Assembly: GCF_033170155.1 (NCBI RefSeq)
Contig: NZ_CP137079.1
Location: forward strand, 1,426,001-1,490,000
Reading direction: 5' to 3'
Length of the DNA: 64,000 bases
From: Raineyella sp. W15-4
GTDB lineage: Bacteria > Actinomycetota > Actinomycetes > Propionibacteriales > Propionibacteriaceae
Every line of letters begins with the position of its first letter. Position 1 is the first letter of the stretch. This document shows, one piece after another, positions 37,520-46,539 of the stretch. The position numbers and the translations under genes were made by a program. The notes beneath the pieces are model-generated. The model made no database searches and was not told where the DNA came from. It worked only from the letters and a program-made list of their open reading frames with translations.

Positions 37520-38347
37520 TCAGGCCGGGACGGTCATCCCCATCAGCACCTGCGCGATGCCATGGTCGTCGTTGCTGGCCGTCACCACGTCGGCGACCTC
37601 CTTGAGCGCGTCGATCGCGTTGCCCATCGCGACGCCCACCCCGGCGGTGCGGATCATGGTGATGTCGTTCTCGTTGTCCCCAAAGGCGACGGTCCGGTCC
37701 AGCGGGATCCCCTCGGCGGCGCAGAACGCGGCCAGCGCGGCACCCTTGCTCACCCCGGCCGCGTTCACCTCGTAGTAGTAGGTGGACGAGAAACAGGTCT
37801 CGATGTCACTGCCACCGAGGGCGTCGATCGCGTCGCGGTGGTCGACCAGCACCTCGTACGGCGCGGAGACGAGGATCTTCGGCGGGGTCGGCGCGGCCGT
37901 GGTCAGATCCTCCACGACGACCTCGCGGGTGCCGTTCGCCATCGCCTCGATATGCACCATGAACCCCTCCGGGTCCTCGATGTAGACGTCCGGGCCGACG
38001 GGCACGATGGTCGACACCGGCAGGCCGCGCAGACCCCGGTACATCCGGGCCGACACGTGGGCCGGCACCGGCCAGGAGGCAAGCACCCGGCCGGTCGCCG
38101 CGTCCTCGATCACCGCGCCGTTGCAGCCGGCCAGGATCAGGCCGTCGGTCGGCAGCCCGAGCCGGTCGACCTGGAACCGCAGGCCCGCCACCGGGCGGCC
38201 GGAGGCGATCATCACCGTCGCGCCGGCCGACCGGACCCGGTCGATCGACTCACGGGTGCTGTCGAGGATCTCGCGATCAGACGAGAGCAGCGTCCCGTCG
38301 ACGTCGAACGCCACCAGTCGTGGAACCATCAAGGGCCTGTCCTCCAT
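37520..38347 (-). CDS. HAD-superfamily hydrolase, Cof type
   Basis: This 275-residue phosphatase-like protein has HAD motif I AFDVDGTLLSSD (about residue 14), motif II MIASGRP, a C2 cap domain and the C-terminal metal motif FGDNENDITMIRTAG. Cof-type enzymes dephosphorylate small phosphorylated metabolites such as sugar phosphates or flavin precursors. The specific substrate is not predictable. ATG 38347 overlaps the stop of the upstream membrane gene (TGATG), so the two are cotranscribed. Confidence 0.92.
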   Translation of the reverse strand: MEDRPLMVPRLVAFDVDGTLLSSDREILDSTRESIDRVRSAGATVMIASGRPVAGLRFQVDRLGLPTDGLILAGCNGAVIEDAATGRVLASWPVPAHVSARMYRGLRGLPVSTIVPVGPDVYIEDPEGFMVHIEAMANGTREVVVEDLTTAAPTPPKILVSAPYEVLVDHRDAIDALGGSDIETCFSSTYYYEVNAAGVSKGAALAAFCAAEGIPLDRTVAFGDNENDITMIRTAGVGVAMGNAIDALKEVADVVTASNDDHGIAQVLMGMTVPA

Positions 38348-38928
38348 CAGTTGATCCCGCGCTTGCGCAGGATGTCTTCGATCTCGGCGAACTCGTCACC
38401 ATTCCCGGCGGCGCCGGAACCCTTCGCGGCCGCGGCCGGCCTGGTGCCCGTCGTCGCGGCGGTGGAGCGGGTGAGGGTCGGCTGGGTCCCACCGGCACCC
38501 GCGCCGGTGCCGGTCGCCGGGCGCGCCGGGGCGGGGCTCTGGCCGGCCTTCGCGGTCTTTGCTGCCCGGGCCGCCTTCCGCTCCTCACGCCGGGCCCGGA
38601 TGTCCTCCTTGGTCCGCACCCCGACGCCCCGACGGTTCAGCGAACCCGCCACGAGCCAGAGCACCACCGCCAGGGCGAGCGCCCCGACCCCGGTCGCCAC
38701 CAGAGCTGTCCACACCAGTGACGTCCCCCAGCCGATCAGCGCGGTGATGAGGTCGTAGGCCAGTTTCATCAGCCCGGACAGGAAGAGTCCGGCGCTGAGG
38801 GCGATCAGCCCCACGCCTTCCAGGACGCGCCCGGCGCCGTAGCCGGCTCTCCAGCTGATGAGCGCGTAGACCAGCCCGATCAGGACCAGGGCCAGCGTGG
38901 CGACGAGCAGGACGTCGGTGGGGTTCAT
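38347..38928 (-). CDS. Membrane protein with Ala/Pro/Thr-rich tail
   Basis: The 193-residue protein has three hydrophobic helices (about residues 5-25, 36-55 and 68-95). A basic stretch RRGVGVRTKEDIRARREERKAARAAK and a low-complexity Ala/Pro/Thr/Gly segment follow, and it ends in FAEIEDILRKRGIN, which looks conserved. I cannot name the family with confidence. TAGGCT lies 6 bases before ATG 38928, predicting a leaderless mRNA that also covers the HAD gene. Confidence 0.75.
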   Translation of the reverse strand: MNPTDVLLVATLALVLIGLVYALISWRAGYGAGRVLEGVGLIALSAGLFLSGLMKLAYDLITALIGWGTSLVWTALVATGVGALALAVVLWLVAGSLNRRGVGVRTKEDIRARREERKAARAAKTAKAGQSPAPARPATGTGAGAGGTQPTLTRSTAATTGTRPAAAAKGSGAAGNGDEFAEIEDILRKRGIN

Positions 38929-38934
38929 GCTCTC

Positions 38935-38940
38935 AGCCTA
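38935..38940 (-). promoter_or_regulatory. Leaderless-type -10 box
   Basis: On the minus strand TAGGCT is followed by 6 bases and then ATG at 38928. Confidence 0.5.
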
Positions 38941-39135
38941 CCCGTGGGGGGTGACCGCACCACGACGCGCGGCGGGGGCTGCGGTCGCAGCTCCGGGTGA
39001 TCCCAGGGTCACCTCGATCCGTTCCCGGAACCGCTTGACCGTCGACCGGGGCGGACCGAGGCTGGAATCGGGGCCCATGAGGAAGGCCCCGGACGAAAAG
39101 CGCTGCACCGCGATGGCGCTGGAAGGAGCTTGATC

Positions 39136-39552
39136 ATGGCACTCGTACGACGTCCTCGGCCGGCCTGGCCCGATCTGCAGGATCTGGTCGATCGGTTCTT
39201 CGAGACGGAGGAGGAGTCGCTGCTGCGGGTCGAGGAGTACGTGGATGACAAGACCTTGGTGATCCGTGCCGAGGCCCCGGGGCTGGACCCCGACAAGGAC
39301 GTCACCATCTCGGTGGAGGGCGGGAAGCTGCACATCCGTGCCCATCGCGAGGAGCGTTCGGAACGCAAGGAGAAGGACTCCTACCGGTCGGAGTTCCGCT
39401 ACGGCTCGTTCAACCGGACCGTCACGCTGCCGGAGGGGGCCACGGAGGCGGATGTCACCGCCAGCTACACCGACGGTGTCCTGGAGGTCCGGGTGCCGGT
39501 GGGTGAGGCGCCGGCCCCCGGTGGCCGCAAGGTGCCGGTGACCCGGGGCTGA
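39136..39552 (+). CDS. Hsp20/alpha-crystallin family small heat-shock protein
   Basis: The 138-residue protein has a short N-terminal arm and an alpha-crystallin domain (about residues 35-125): DDKTLVIRAEAPGLDPDKDVTI, the FRYGSFNRTVTLPEGA segment and a final ASYTDGVLEVRVPV strand. Small heat-shock proteins hold unfolded proteins as ATP-independent chaperones. The C-terminal IxI-type anchor is not clear; KVPV may serve. ATG 39136 follows GGAAGGAG. No HspR box or CIRCE inverted repeat was seen upstream. It is monocistronic. Confidence 0.9.
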   Translation: MALVRRPRPAWPDLQDLVDRFFETEEESLLRVEEYVDDKTLVIRAEAPGLDPDKDVTISVEGGKLHIRAHREERSERKEKDSYRSEFRYGSFNRTVTLPEGATEADVTASYTDGVLEVRVPVGEAPAPGGRKVPVTRG

Positions 39553-39790
39553 ACCTCCGAACGGGAAGAGAGTGGTGCGTCGGACCGGGAGCGCCTCTCG
39601 GCGGGTGGCCGCTCGCAGCGGCAGGAGTTGAGGCCCGGGGCTACCGCGGCCCGACGCGTGTCCGAGGATAAGTCGGACCGGTGGAGGATCCCAAACCGGG
39701 CACCATCCCGGGGCCGGCCACACCGGTCCGGCCTACCCCGGTAGGCGTACGCCCACCCCAGCCACCGGCCTGCCCGAGTGTCGGTCCACC

Positions 39791-39816
39791 CGACCCGCGG
39801 AGGAGCGGGCGGGTCG
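39791..39816 (-). terminator. Hairpin after the gene ending at 39853
   Basis: CGACCCGC (39791-39798) pairs with GCGGGTCG (39809-39816). It is placed 37 bases past the leftward gene. Bases 39553-39790 show no gene. Confidence 0.55.
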
Positions 39817-39852
39817 GATCAGTCGGGCGTCGGGGTGTCCGGGGCTGCAGGA

Positions 39853-40458
39853 TCAGTGCAGGTCGTCAGACCGCCACAGCCGGGCGCAGGCGGCCAGATC
39901 CTCCGCCATCGTCTGCATCCGGGCCGCCTGGATCGCGGCCTCCGCACCCGACGACACATCGGCGCGCCCCGCGGCCACGACATGGCAGAAGGCCGCGGCA
40001 CGCTCCAGGGCGATGGCGAAGTCGCCGTCAAAGACCCCGCGCAGGATCTCGTCGGTCACCCGGCGCACCTCGTCGGGTCCGGTCGGGTCGCCGGCCCCGG
40101 CGACCACGTGGTTCGGCTCGGTGAATCGGATGCCGGCCGCGTACTCCCGGGCCGCACCGTACGGATCGGTGAGCACCCAGGTGTGCAGCACGTACAGCCG
40201 CCACAGGGCGCCGGGCAGCGTACGTGCCGGGCGTCGGGCCCACAGATCGGCGAGGGTGTCCAACCCGATCTGGTCGACCAGGGCCACCAACCGTTCGGTC
40301 ACCGCGGGGTCGTCCGTCGCCCGCCCCGCATGCAACAGCACCGCGGCGGACTCGTGTGCGGCATGCAGGGCCTCGATGGGATCGGTCCGCCCACCGAGAG
40401 CCTCCAGGGCGGCCGGGGGGAGGAACCCGGGCCGGCGCGGTCTGCGGTCGTCTGTCAC
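39853..40458 (-). CDS. Hypothetical soluble protein
   Basis: I do not recognise this 201-residue protein. It is predicted to be almost entirely helical, rich in Ala, Arg and Asp, with no membrane segment or cofactor motif. Notable segments are RPARTLPGALWRLYVLHTWV and AFCHVVAAGRADVSSGAEAA. GTG 40458 follows TAGCCT by 6 bases, which supports the start. It stands alone between the Hsp20 gene and the SseB-like gene. Codon use is that of the genome, so it is probably real. Confidence 0.7.
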   Translation of the reverse strand: MTDDRRPRRPGFLPPAALEALGGRTDPIEALHAAHESAAVLLHAGRATDDPAVTERLVALVDQIGLDTLADLWARRPARTLPGALWRLYVLHTWVLTDPYGAAREYAAGIRFTEPNHVVAGAGDPTGPDEVRRVTDEILRGVFDGDFAIALERAAAFCHVVAAGRADVSSGAEAAIQAARMQTMAEDLAACARLWRSDDLH

Positions 40459-40464
40459 CCGTCC

Positions 40465-40470
40465 AGGCTA
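40465..40470 (-). promoter_or_regulatory. Leaderless-type -10 box
   Basis: On the minus strand TAGCCT is followed by 6 bases and then GTG at 40458. Confidence 0.5.
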
Positions 40471-40596
40471 ATAGCGATGGTCCGCCGGTGCGGGCCGACC
40501 GACAGGATCCTCGCCGGCACGGATCCCGGATGACCTCGGGACGGACGACCCGGGACGGAACGACCTCGGCGCCGGATCCTCACGACGCCGATCCTC

Positions 40597-40602
40597 TACG
40601 CT
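40597..40602 (+). promoter_or_regulatory. Leaderless-type -10 box of the SseB-like gene
   Basis: TACGCT is followed by 8 bases and then ATG at 40611. Confidence 0.45.
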
Positions 40603-40610
40603 GGGGCACC

Positions 40611-41183
40611 ATGACCGCACACCACGACCACCTGCTCGGCGACACGAACCACGAGTTCGCCGAGGACGACGGCTCGGCACCCGAGGGACTGCGCGACGTG
40701 ATGGCCGCCGCCGGTACCGGTGACCGGGACGCCTACCTGCAGGCGGTCGTCGACCTGTGCCTGTCGCGGCTGCTCGTCCCGATCGTCTCCAGCGGGGAGA
40801 ACCTCCGGCCGGAGGGCCCCGACCCTGATCGGCACGCCGAGATGTCCGCGGTCCTGCTGCAGCAGGCGGACGGCGCCAAGGCGATGCTGGCGTTCACCGG
40901 GGTGGACTCGCTGGCCGCCTGGAACCCGGCCGCGCGCCCGATCCCCGCCACCCTGGACCGGGTGGCCGAGGCCGCGGTGATGTCGGGCGCCGGCACGTTG
41001 TTGATCGACCTGCAGGGCCCGGTCCCGATGGCGCTCGAGGAGCCACTGCTCACCAACCTCGGCCGTGGCCGTCGGCTGGTCCGGCTGGAGGAGGGCTTCG
41101 GCTGGCTGGCCACCCGTGATGAGGGTGAGCCGGGCGAGGGGGAACTGGGCCAGGACCGGTCGGGCGGTGAGCACCGCGATTAG
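40611..41183 (+). CDS. SseB N-terminal domain protein
   Basis: The 190-residue protein matches the SseB N-terminal domain family often encoded just before infC in actinobacteria. Family-like segments are [13 protein letters not shown], a middle strand [22 protein letters not shown] and [21 protein letters not shown]. The N-terminal 30 and C-terminal 20 residues are acidic and disordered. In enterobacteria SseB was linked to serine sensitivity, but no role is established here. The upstream extension to 40224 is ignored because a -10 box lies directly before ATG 40611. Confidence 0.8.
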   Translation: MTAHHDHLLGDTNHEFAEDDGSAPEGLRDVMAAAGTGDRDAYLQAVVDLCLSRLLVPIVSSGENLRPEGPDPDRHAEMSAVLLQQADGAKAMLAFTGVDSLAAWNPAARPIPATLDRVAEAAVMSGAGTLLIDLQGPVPMALEEPLLTNLGRGRRLVRLEEGFGWLATRDEGEPGEGELGQDRSGGEHRD

Positions 41184-41203
41184 GGAATCCTCGCCCCCTT
41201 CGC

Positions 41204-41404
41204 TACACTGGACGCCGACCGATCCGGCTGCCTGCCGGATCCACAAGCGGGGACCTGATCTCCCACCCGTACGATGCCCCCGGCCTCCGGGCCGGGCACC
41301 AGTCGTCGGGTAGGTCGTATGGATGCGGAGCCATCACCCACCGTTCCGGGTGCAGGCCCCGCGGTATCATGCGTTCCTTCAGGGCCTCGCGATGGCGGGG
41401 CCTT
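41204..41404 (+). promoter_or_regulatory. infC promoter and long 5' leader with hairpin
   Basis: TACACT (41204-41209) is a likely -10 box, giving a leader of about 240 bases before infC. Near its end GGCCTCGC (41383-41390) and GCGGGGCC (41395-41402) form an 8-bp hairpin that extends by two weaker pairs and is followed by TTCGTCGT. This could be an attenuator controlling infC-rpmI-rplT, by analogy with known infC/L20 leaders. No L20-binding fold was modelled. Confidence 0.5.
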
Positions 41405-41455
41405 CGTCGTATCCCCGGGTCGAAACCCTGCGAGTACCGCGAATTTGGAGGAAGC

Positions 41456-42142
41456 ATCAGCACTGAACCGCGCATCAATGAGCGCATCCGTGTCCCTGAG
41501 GTCCGACTTGTCGGCCCGAACGGAGAACAGGTGGGCATCGTACGCATCGAAGATGCCATGCGATTGGCCCGCGAATCGGAGCTCGATCTCGTCGAGGTGG
41601 CCCCTCAGGCCAAGCCGCCCGTGGTCAAGCTCATGGACTACGGCAAGTTCAAGTACGAGAACGCTCAGAAGGAGCGCGAGAACCGTCGCAATCAGTCGAA
41701 CGCCCTCGTCAAGGAGATGAAGCTTCGGCCGAAGATCGACGACCACGACTACGAGACCAAGAAGGGTCACGTGGTCCGCTTTCTCAAGGGTGGCGACAAG
41801 GTCAAGATCACCATCATGTTCCGGGGTCGTGAGCAGAGCCGACCGGAGCTGGGGTTCAACCTGCTCCGCCGGCTGGCCGGCGACGTCGAGGAGTTCGGCA
41901 CCATCGAGTTCCCTCCCAAGCAGGAGGGACGGAACATGCTGATGATCCTGGCCCCGACGCGCAAGAAGACGCAGGCGCGCGTCGAGCACGAGAAGGACAA
42001 GGAACGGAAGGCCGCCGAGCGCGCGGCCGACGTAGAACTCGAGCGTGAGGAGCAGGCCGCCTCACGTGCGCGGGCCGACGAGGTCCAGAAAAAGAAGAAG
42101 AAGGGTCCGGCCGACAACATGGACCCCGATATCGACCTGTGA
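41456..42142 (+). CDS. infC: Translation initiation factor IF-3 with ATC start
   Basis: IF-3 keeps 30S subunits free and proofreads start codons. Conserved segments are [20 protein letters not shown] at the N-terminus, [16 protein letters not shown] in the linker and [14 protein letters not shown] plus [11 protein letters not shown] in the C-domain. The conserved N-terminus begins at the codon ATC 41456, 3 bases after GGAGGAA. No ATG, GTG or TTG is available near it, so an ATC start is inferred, matching the family habit of a rare start that IF-3 represses. The 50-residue C-terminal tail is charged ([18 protein letters not shown]). Confidence 0.93.
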   Translation: MSTEPRINERIRVPEVRLVGPNGEQVGIVRIEDAMRLARESELDLVEVAPQAKPPVVKLMDYGKFKYENAQKERENRRNQSNALVKEMKLRPKIDDHDYETKKGHVVRFLKGGDKVKITIMFRGREQSRPELGFNLLRRLAGDVEEFGTIEFPPKQEGRNMLMILAPTRKKTQARVEHEKDKERKAAERAADVELEREEQAASRARADEVQKKKKKGPADNMDPDIDL

Positions 42143-42175
42143 TCGCCGCAGGGCGATAGAAACGGAGCACAAACG

Positions 42176-42370
42176 ATGCCGAAGATGAAGACGCACTCCG
42201 GTGCCAAGAAGCGGTTCAAGCTGACGGGTTCCGGCAAGGTCATGCACCGCCGGGCCGGGAAGATGCACCTCAACGAGCACAAGCCCACCAAGCGCACCCG
42301 CCGGCTGACCGGCGACTCGGTGCTGCCGACGGGCGACGCCGCGAAGGCCAAGAAGCTGCTCGGCAAGTGA
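42176..42370 (+). CDS. rpmI: 50S ribosomal protein L35
   Basis: The 64-residue basic protein is full-length L35: PKMKTHSGAKKRFKLTGSGK, HRRAGKMHLNEHKPTKRTRRL and the conserved C-terminal half. L35 is a 50S subunit protein. ATG follows ACGGAG. It is the middle gene of infC-rpmI-rplT, with 33 bases after infC and 42 bases before rplT. Confidence 0.97.
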   Translation: MPKMKTHSGAKKRFKLTGSGKVMHRRAGKMHLNEHKPTKRTRRLTGDSVLPTGDAAKAKKLLGK

Positions 42371-42412
42371 GCTTCCCCCACCCTGACTCTGTGAACTGAA
42401 GGAGATACCACC

Positions 42413-42802
42413 ATGGCACGCGTCAAGCGTTCGGTGAACGCCCACAAGAAGCGTCGTGAGGTCCTGGACCGGGCGTCCGGCTACCGCGGTCAGCGCTCGC
42501 GCTCCTACCGCAAGGCGAAGGAGCAGCTGCTCCACTCCGGCGTCTACAGCTTCCGCGACCGTCGCGCCAAGAAGGGCGACTTCCGCAAGCTGTGGATCCA
42601 GCGCATCAACGCCGCCGCCCGCGCCGAGGGCATGACCTACAACCGCTTCATCTCCGGCCTGAAGAACGCTGGCATCGAGGTGGACCGCAAGATGCTCGCC
42701 GAGCTGGCCGTCAGCGACGCCCCGGCGTTCGCCAAGCTGGTCCAGGTCGCCAAGGACAACCAGCCGGCCGCCGAGCCGACCGCGGAGACCGTCGCCGCCT
42801 GA
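42413..42802 (+). CDS. rplT: 50S ribosomal protein L20
   Basis: The 129-residue L20 has the usual basic N-terminal extension ([36 protein letters not shown]) and globular domain [27 protein letters not shown]20 binds 23S rRNA early in 50S assembly and in many bacteria represses its own operon through the infC leader. A strong GAAGGAG site precedes ATG. The tail [13 protein letters not shown] is acidic and longer than in E. coli. Confidence 0.97.
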   Translation: MARVKRSVNAHKKRREVLDRASGYRGQRSRSYRKAKEQLLHSGVYSFRDRRAKKGDFRKLWIQRINAAARAEGMTYNRFISGLKNAGIEVDRKMLAELAVSDAPAFAKLVQVAKDNQPAAEPTAETVAA

Positions 42803-42833
42803 TGTCCCCGGCCGCGATCATCCCGGCCGTCCG

Positions 42834-43661
42834 ATGACGCCGGCAGAGCACCGACCGGCCGGACCGCAGGAGCCCTCCGGGGCCCGGGTCCGGTCGGTCC
42901 GTCGTCTCACCACCCGTAAGCACCGCGAGGAGGACGGCCAGTTCCTCGCGGAAGGCCGCCAGGCGGTGCGGGAGGCGGTGGCGTACGGGGAGGTGGTCGC
43001 CGTCTGGGTCGACCACGACCTGGCCGACCGACATGCCGACCTGCTCACCCTCGCCCGGGAGCACGACGTGGCGGTGTACGAGGTGGGGTCGCGCCTGGTC
43101 GCTGCACTGAGCGACACCGTCACCCCGCAGGGGATCGTCGCCCAGGTGACCACGCCCGTCGCGACCCTCGACGACGTGCTGGCGGCGGCGCCCAGGTTGG
43201 TGCTGGTCTGCGCGCAGATCCGCGATCCCGGCAATCTCGGTGCCGTGGTCCGGGTCGCCGACGCGTTCGGTGCCGAGGCCGTCGTCTGCACCAAGGGCTC
43301 GGTCGACTGGACCAACCCGAAGGTCGTCCGGGCCAGCGTCGGATCGGTCTTCCACCTGCCGATCGTCGCCGGCGTCGGCCTCGGCGAGGTCACCGGACGG
43401 TTGCGGGAGGCCGGGCTGCAGGTGCTCGCTGCCGATGGCGGGGGAGCTGACCTGCAGGACTATGCCGCTGACGGCCGGCTCGCCCGCCCGACCGCCTGGG
43501 TGATGGGCAACGAGGCCTGGGGCCTGCCCGCCGAGGATGCGGCGCTCGCCGACACCGTGGTGGGCGTGCCGATCTGGGGTCGGGCCGAGAGCCTCAACCT
43601 CGCCACCGCCGCGGCGGTCTGCCTGTGGAGCACCGCGTCGGCGCAGCGCGCCGGGGACTGA
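42834..43661 (+). CDS. TrmH/SpoU-family RNA 2'-O-methyltransferase
   Basis: This 275-residue SPOUT methyltransferase uses SAM to methylate ribose in rRNA or tRNA. The N-terminal substrate-binding domain (RSVRRLTTRKHREEDGQFLAEG) is followed by the knot motifs: motif 1 IRDPGNLGAVVRVADAFGA, motif 2 WVMGNEAWGLP and motif 3 VPIWGRAESLNLATAAAVCLW. Its place after rplT is common in actinobacteria, where it is often annotated as a 23S rRNA methyltransferase (TsnR-like). The exact nucleotide is not predictable. Confidence 0.92.
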   Translation: MTPAEHRPAGPQEPSGARVRSVRRLTTRKHREEDGQFLAEGRQAVREAVAYGEVVAVWVDHDLADRHADLLTLAREHDVAVYEVGSRLVAALSDTVTPQGIVAQVTTPVATLDDVLAAAPRLVLVCAQIRDPGNLGAVVRVADAFGAEAVVCTKGSVDWTNPKVVRASVGSVFHLPIVAGVGLGEVTGRLREAGLQVLAADGGGADLQDYAADGRLARPTAWVMGNEAWGLPAEDAALADTVVGVPIWGRAESLNLATAAAVCLWSTASAQRAGD

Positions 43662-43726
43662 CGGCGGGTGCCCGAATCGCCGGACCCTGAGCCCGGTGCC
43701 CTGCGGTGCAGGTCTCTGCGGTGCCG

Positions 43727-43740
43727 GCCCGGGACCGGGC
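43727..43740. terminator. Hairpin between convergent genes
   Basis: GCCCGGGACCGGGC forms a tight stem between the methyltransferase stop and the end of the leftward membrane-protein gene. It is a probable two-way terminator. Confidence 0.45.
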
Positions 43741-43754
43741 GGCCGGTGCGTCGG

Positions 43755-44564
43755 TCAGCCGTTGTTGTTGTCGGTGTTGTTGCCGTTGAGTCCGGGGATC
43801 TGTGGCAGCCGGAAGCTCGGGAAACTGCTCGGCAGCTGGATCGGCGCGGAGACGCTCGGCAGCCGGGTGGGGATCTGGGTGGGCACGTTGATCACCGGGG
43901 TGCGGGTCACCGTCGTGGTGGTGGTCGCGGTGACCGTGGCTGTCACCGTGGGTCCCGGTTCCGGCGTACGGGTCGCGTCCCGGACGGCCGCAGCGAAGCC
44001 CATCACCACCAGCCCGATGACGATGCCCAGGGCCAGCATCAGCCGTGCTCGGCCTCGGCCCGGCCGCCCGTTCCGGGGAGCGGGTGGGGTCTCCGGCGGC
44101 TGTGCCGGTGGCTGCTGCCCCGGCTGAGGGGAGTACGGCTGTTGGCCGTAGGGCTGGGAGTCGTACGCCTGGGGGCCGTACGCCTGGGGGCCGTACGACT
44201 GGGGGCCGTACGCCTGGGCCTGTTGCCGGGCCACGTAGTCCGCGTCGTAGAAGCTGTGCCGCACCTCCCGGTACGGCTGGTCATCGACGCCCTCGTGGTA
44301 ACTGGGAAGCCGGCCGGTGTCCGCCTCGTCCGCAGCGGAATAGGCGCGGGTCGGGTCCGGTCCGACCTGGCCTGCCCCGACCTGGCCTGGCACGCCCTGG
44401 CCTGTCGGGCCCGGACCGTAGGCGCGGGTGGCCTGGTCCGAGCCGCCGAAGACATGCGTCTGCTGCTCGCCACCGACGGGTCGTGCCGAGTCGTCGCCGG
44501 CGGGCGCGCCGGCGGAGCGATAAGGCTCGCCGAAGGCCTGTGTCGGCTGGTCGTCCTGACCCAT
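43755..44564 (-). CDS. Single-pass membrane protein with Tyr-Gly-Pro repeats and Thr/Ser-rich ectodomain
   Basis: The 269-residue protein has a long cytoplasmic N-terminal part with the repeat QAYGPQ/QSYGPQ (about residues 115-140, four to five copies). A Pro/Gln-rich stretch, a basic stop ([11 protein letters not shown]) and one transmembrane helix (about 175-195) follow. The exterior part is rich in Thr, Val and Pro (TVTATVTATTTTTVT) and ends NNTDNNNG. The layout resembles actinobacterial membrane proteins with intrinsically disordered tails; the role is unknown. ATG 44564 follows AGGAGG at 6 bases, so an upstream in-frame start is not needed. Confidence 0.78.
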   Translation of the reverse strand: MGQDDQPTQAFGEPYRSAGAPAGDDSARPVGGEQQTHVFGGSDQATRAYGPGPTGQGVPGQVGAGQVGPDPTRAYSAADEADTGRLPSYHEGVDDQPYREVRHSFYDADYVARQQAQAYGPQSYGPQAYGPQAYDSQPYGQQPYSPQPGQQPPAQPPETPPAPRNGRPGRGRARLMLALGIVIGLVVMGFAAAVRDATRTPEPGPTVTATVTATTTTTVTRTPVINVPTQIPTRLPSVSAPIQLPSSFPSFRLPQIPGLNGNNTDNNNG

Positions 44565-44679
44565 GTCGCCTCCTGTGGGACGGTCACCTCGACGGTACTG
44601 GCGGGCGGGTGCGCAGACAAACCCCGGGCTGCCGGCCCGTGGTGGACGCGCCCCCCTTTCCATCGAACAGGTGAACGAA

Positions 44680-44685
44680 TATACT
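44680..44685 (+). promoter_or_regulatory. Promoter of the AlkB-like gene
   Basis: TATACT, the best -10 box in the window, is followed by 6 bases and then GTG at 44692. TTTCCA lies 17 bases upstream of it as a possible -35. Confidence 0.65.
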
Positions 44686-44691
44686 GGCAGT

Positions 44692-45312
44692 GTGTTGCAG
44701 CCGACGTTGCTCGATTCCGTCCAGGAGCCCACTCCTGGCCCGCTGGGCCAGGGCTCCCGTCGGCTGTCGCTGGGGGAGGGAGCCTGGGTCGACCTGCGCC
44801 TGGGGTGGCTGGCCGGGGCGGAATCGCTGTTCGAGGCGCTGCTGACCGACGTCGACTGGCGCGCCGAACGCCGCCGGATGTACGACGCTCTGGTGGACGT
44901 GCCGCGGCTCACCCGGTACTACGCCGCGGAGGATGAGCTCCCGCATCCGGCACTGGCGGTCTGCCGGCAGGCGCTCAGTGCCCACTACCGCCGCGAACTG
45001 GGTGAGGACTTCGTCACCGTGGGGCTGTGTCTCTATCGGGACGGACGGGACTCGGTCGCCTGGCACGGCGATCGGACCGGGCGCTCCGCCACCGAGGACA
45101 CCATGGTGGCGATCCTGGCGCTGGGTGATCCCCGGCCGCTGTTGCTGCGCCCGCACGGCGGTGGCCCGTCCCGGGCCGTTCCGGCCGGCCACGGCGACCT
45201 GCTGGTGATGGGCGGCAGCTGCCAGCGCACCTGGGACCACTGCATCCCGAAGACCCGCCAGCCGGTAGGCCCGCGCATCTCGGTGCAGTTCCGTCCCGCC
45301 GGCGTCCACTGA
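44692..45312 (+). CDS. AlkB-like 2-oxoglutarate/Fe(II) oxygenase
   Basis: The 206-residue protein fits the AlkB family, which removes alkyl groups from DNA or RNA bases by oxidation. The Fe(II) ligands are visible as His-x-Asp in DSVAWHGDRTG (about residue 124) and the later His in CQRTWDHCIPK. The 2-oxoglutarate Arg is in PRISVQFRPAG. The segment LVDVPRLTRYYAAED near residue 70 resembles the nucleotide-recognition lid. GTG 44692 is chosen because of the promoter. SOS control was considered, but no good LexA box is seen. Substrate (DNA or RNA) is unproven. Confidence 0.88.
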   Translation: MLQPTLLDSVQEPTPGPLGQGSRRLSLGEGAWVDLRLGWLAGAESLFEALLTDVDWRAERRRMYDALVDVPRLTRYYAAEDELPHPALAVCRQALSAHYRRELGEDFVTVGLCLYRDGRDSVAWHGDRTGRSATEDTMVAILALGDPRPLLLRPHGGGPSRAVPAGHGDLLVMGGSCQRTWDHCIPKTRQPVGPRISVQFRPAGVH

Positions 45313-45371
45313 TCGGATCGCCTTCGTGGTCGCCCCGATCCCACTGGTTCGCCGCCTGTGCCGCCGCCTTC

Positions 45372-45377
45372 TAGACT
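45372..45377 (+). promoter_or_regulatory. Possible -10 box of pheST
   Basis: TAGACT lies 52 bases upstream of pheS ATG. No T-box or leader-peptide attenuator is evident in the short leader. Confidence 0.35.
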
Positions 45378-45429
45378 TGGCCGGGGCGTCGGCAGGGTGC
45401 CGGGGCCGTACGGAACGCGAGGGGAGCCC

Positions 45430-46535
<1,106 letters not shown>

Positions 46536-46539
<4 letters not shown>

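Noticed and set aside
38990-39135. HspR (HAIR) or CIRCE operator before the Hsp20 gene
   Set aside because: No CTTGAGT-N7-ACTCAAG or TTAGCACTC repeat is visible.
44661-44680. TCGAACAGGTGAACGA before the AlkB-like gene as a LexA/SOS box
   Set aside because: The second half is GAACG rather than the required GTTCG, so it is not an inverted repeat; the PafBC-type motif also does not fit.
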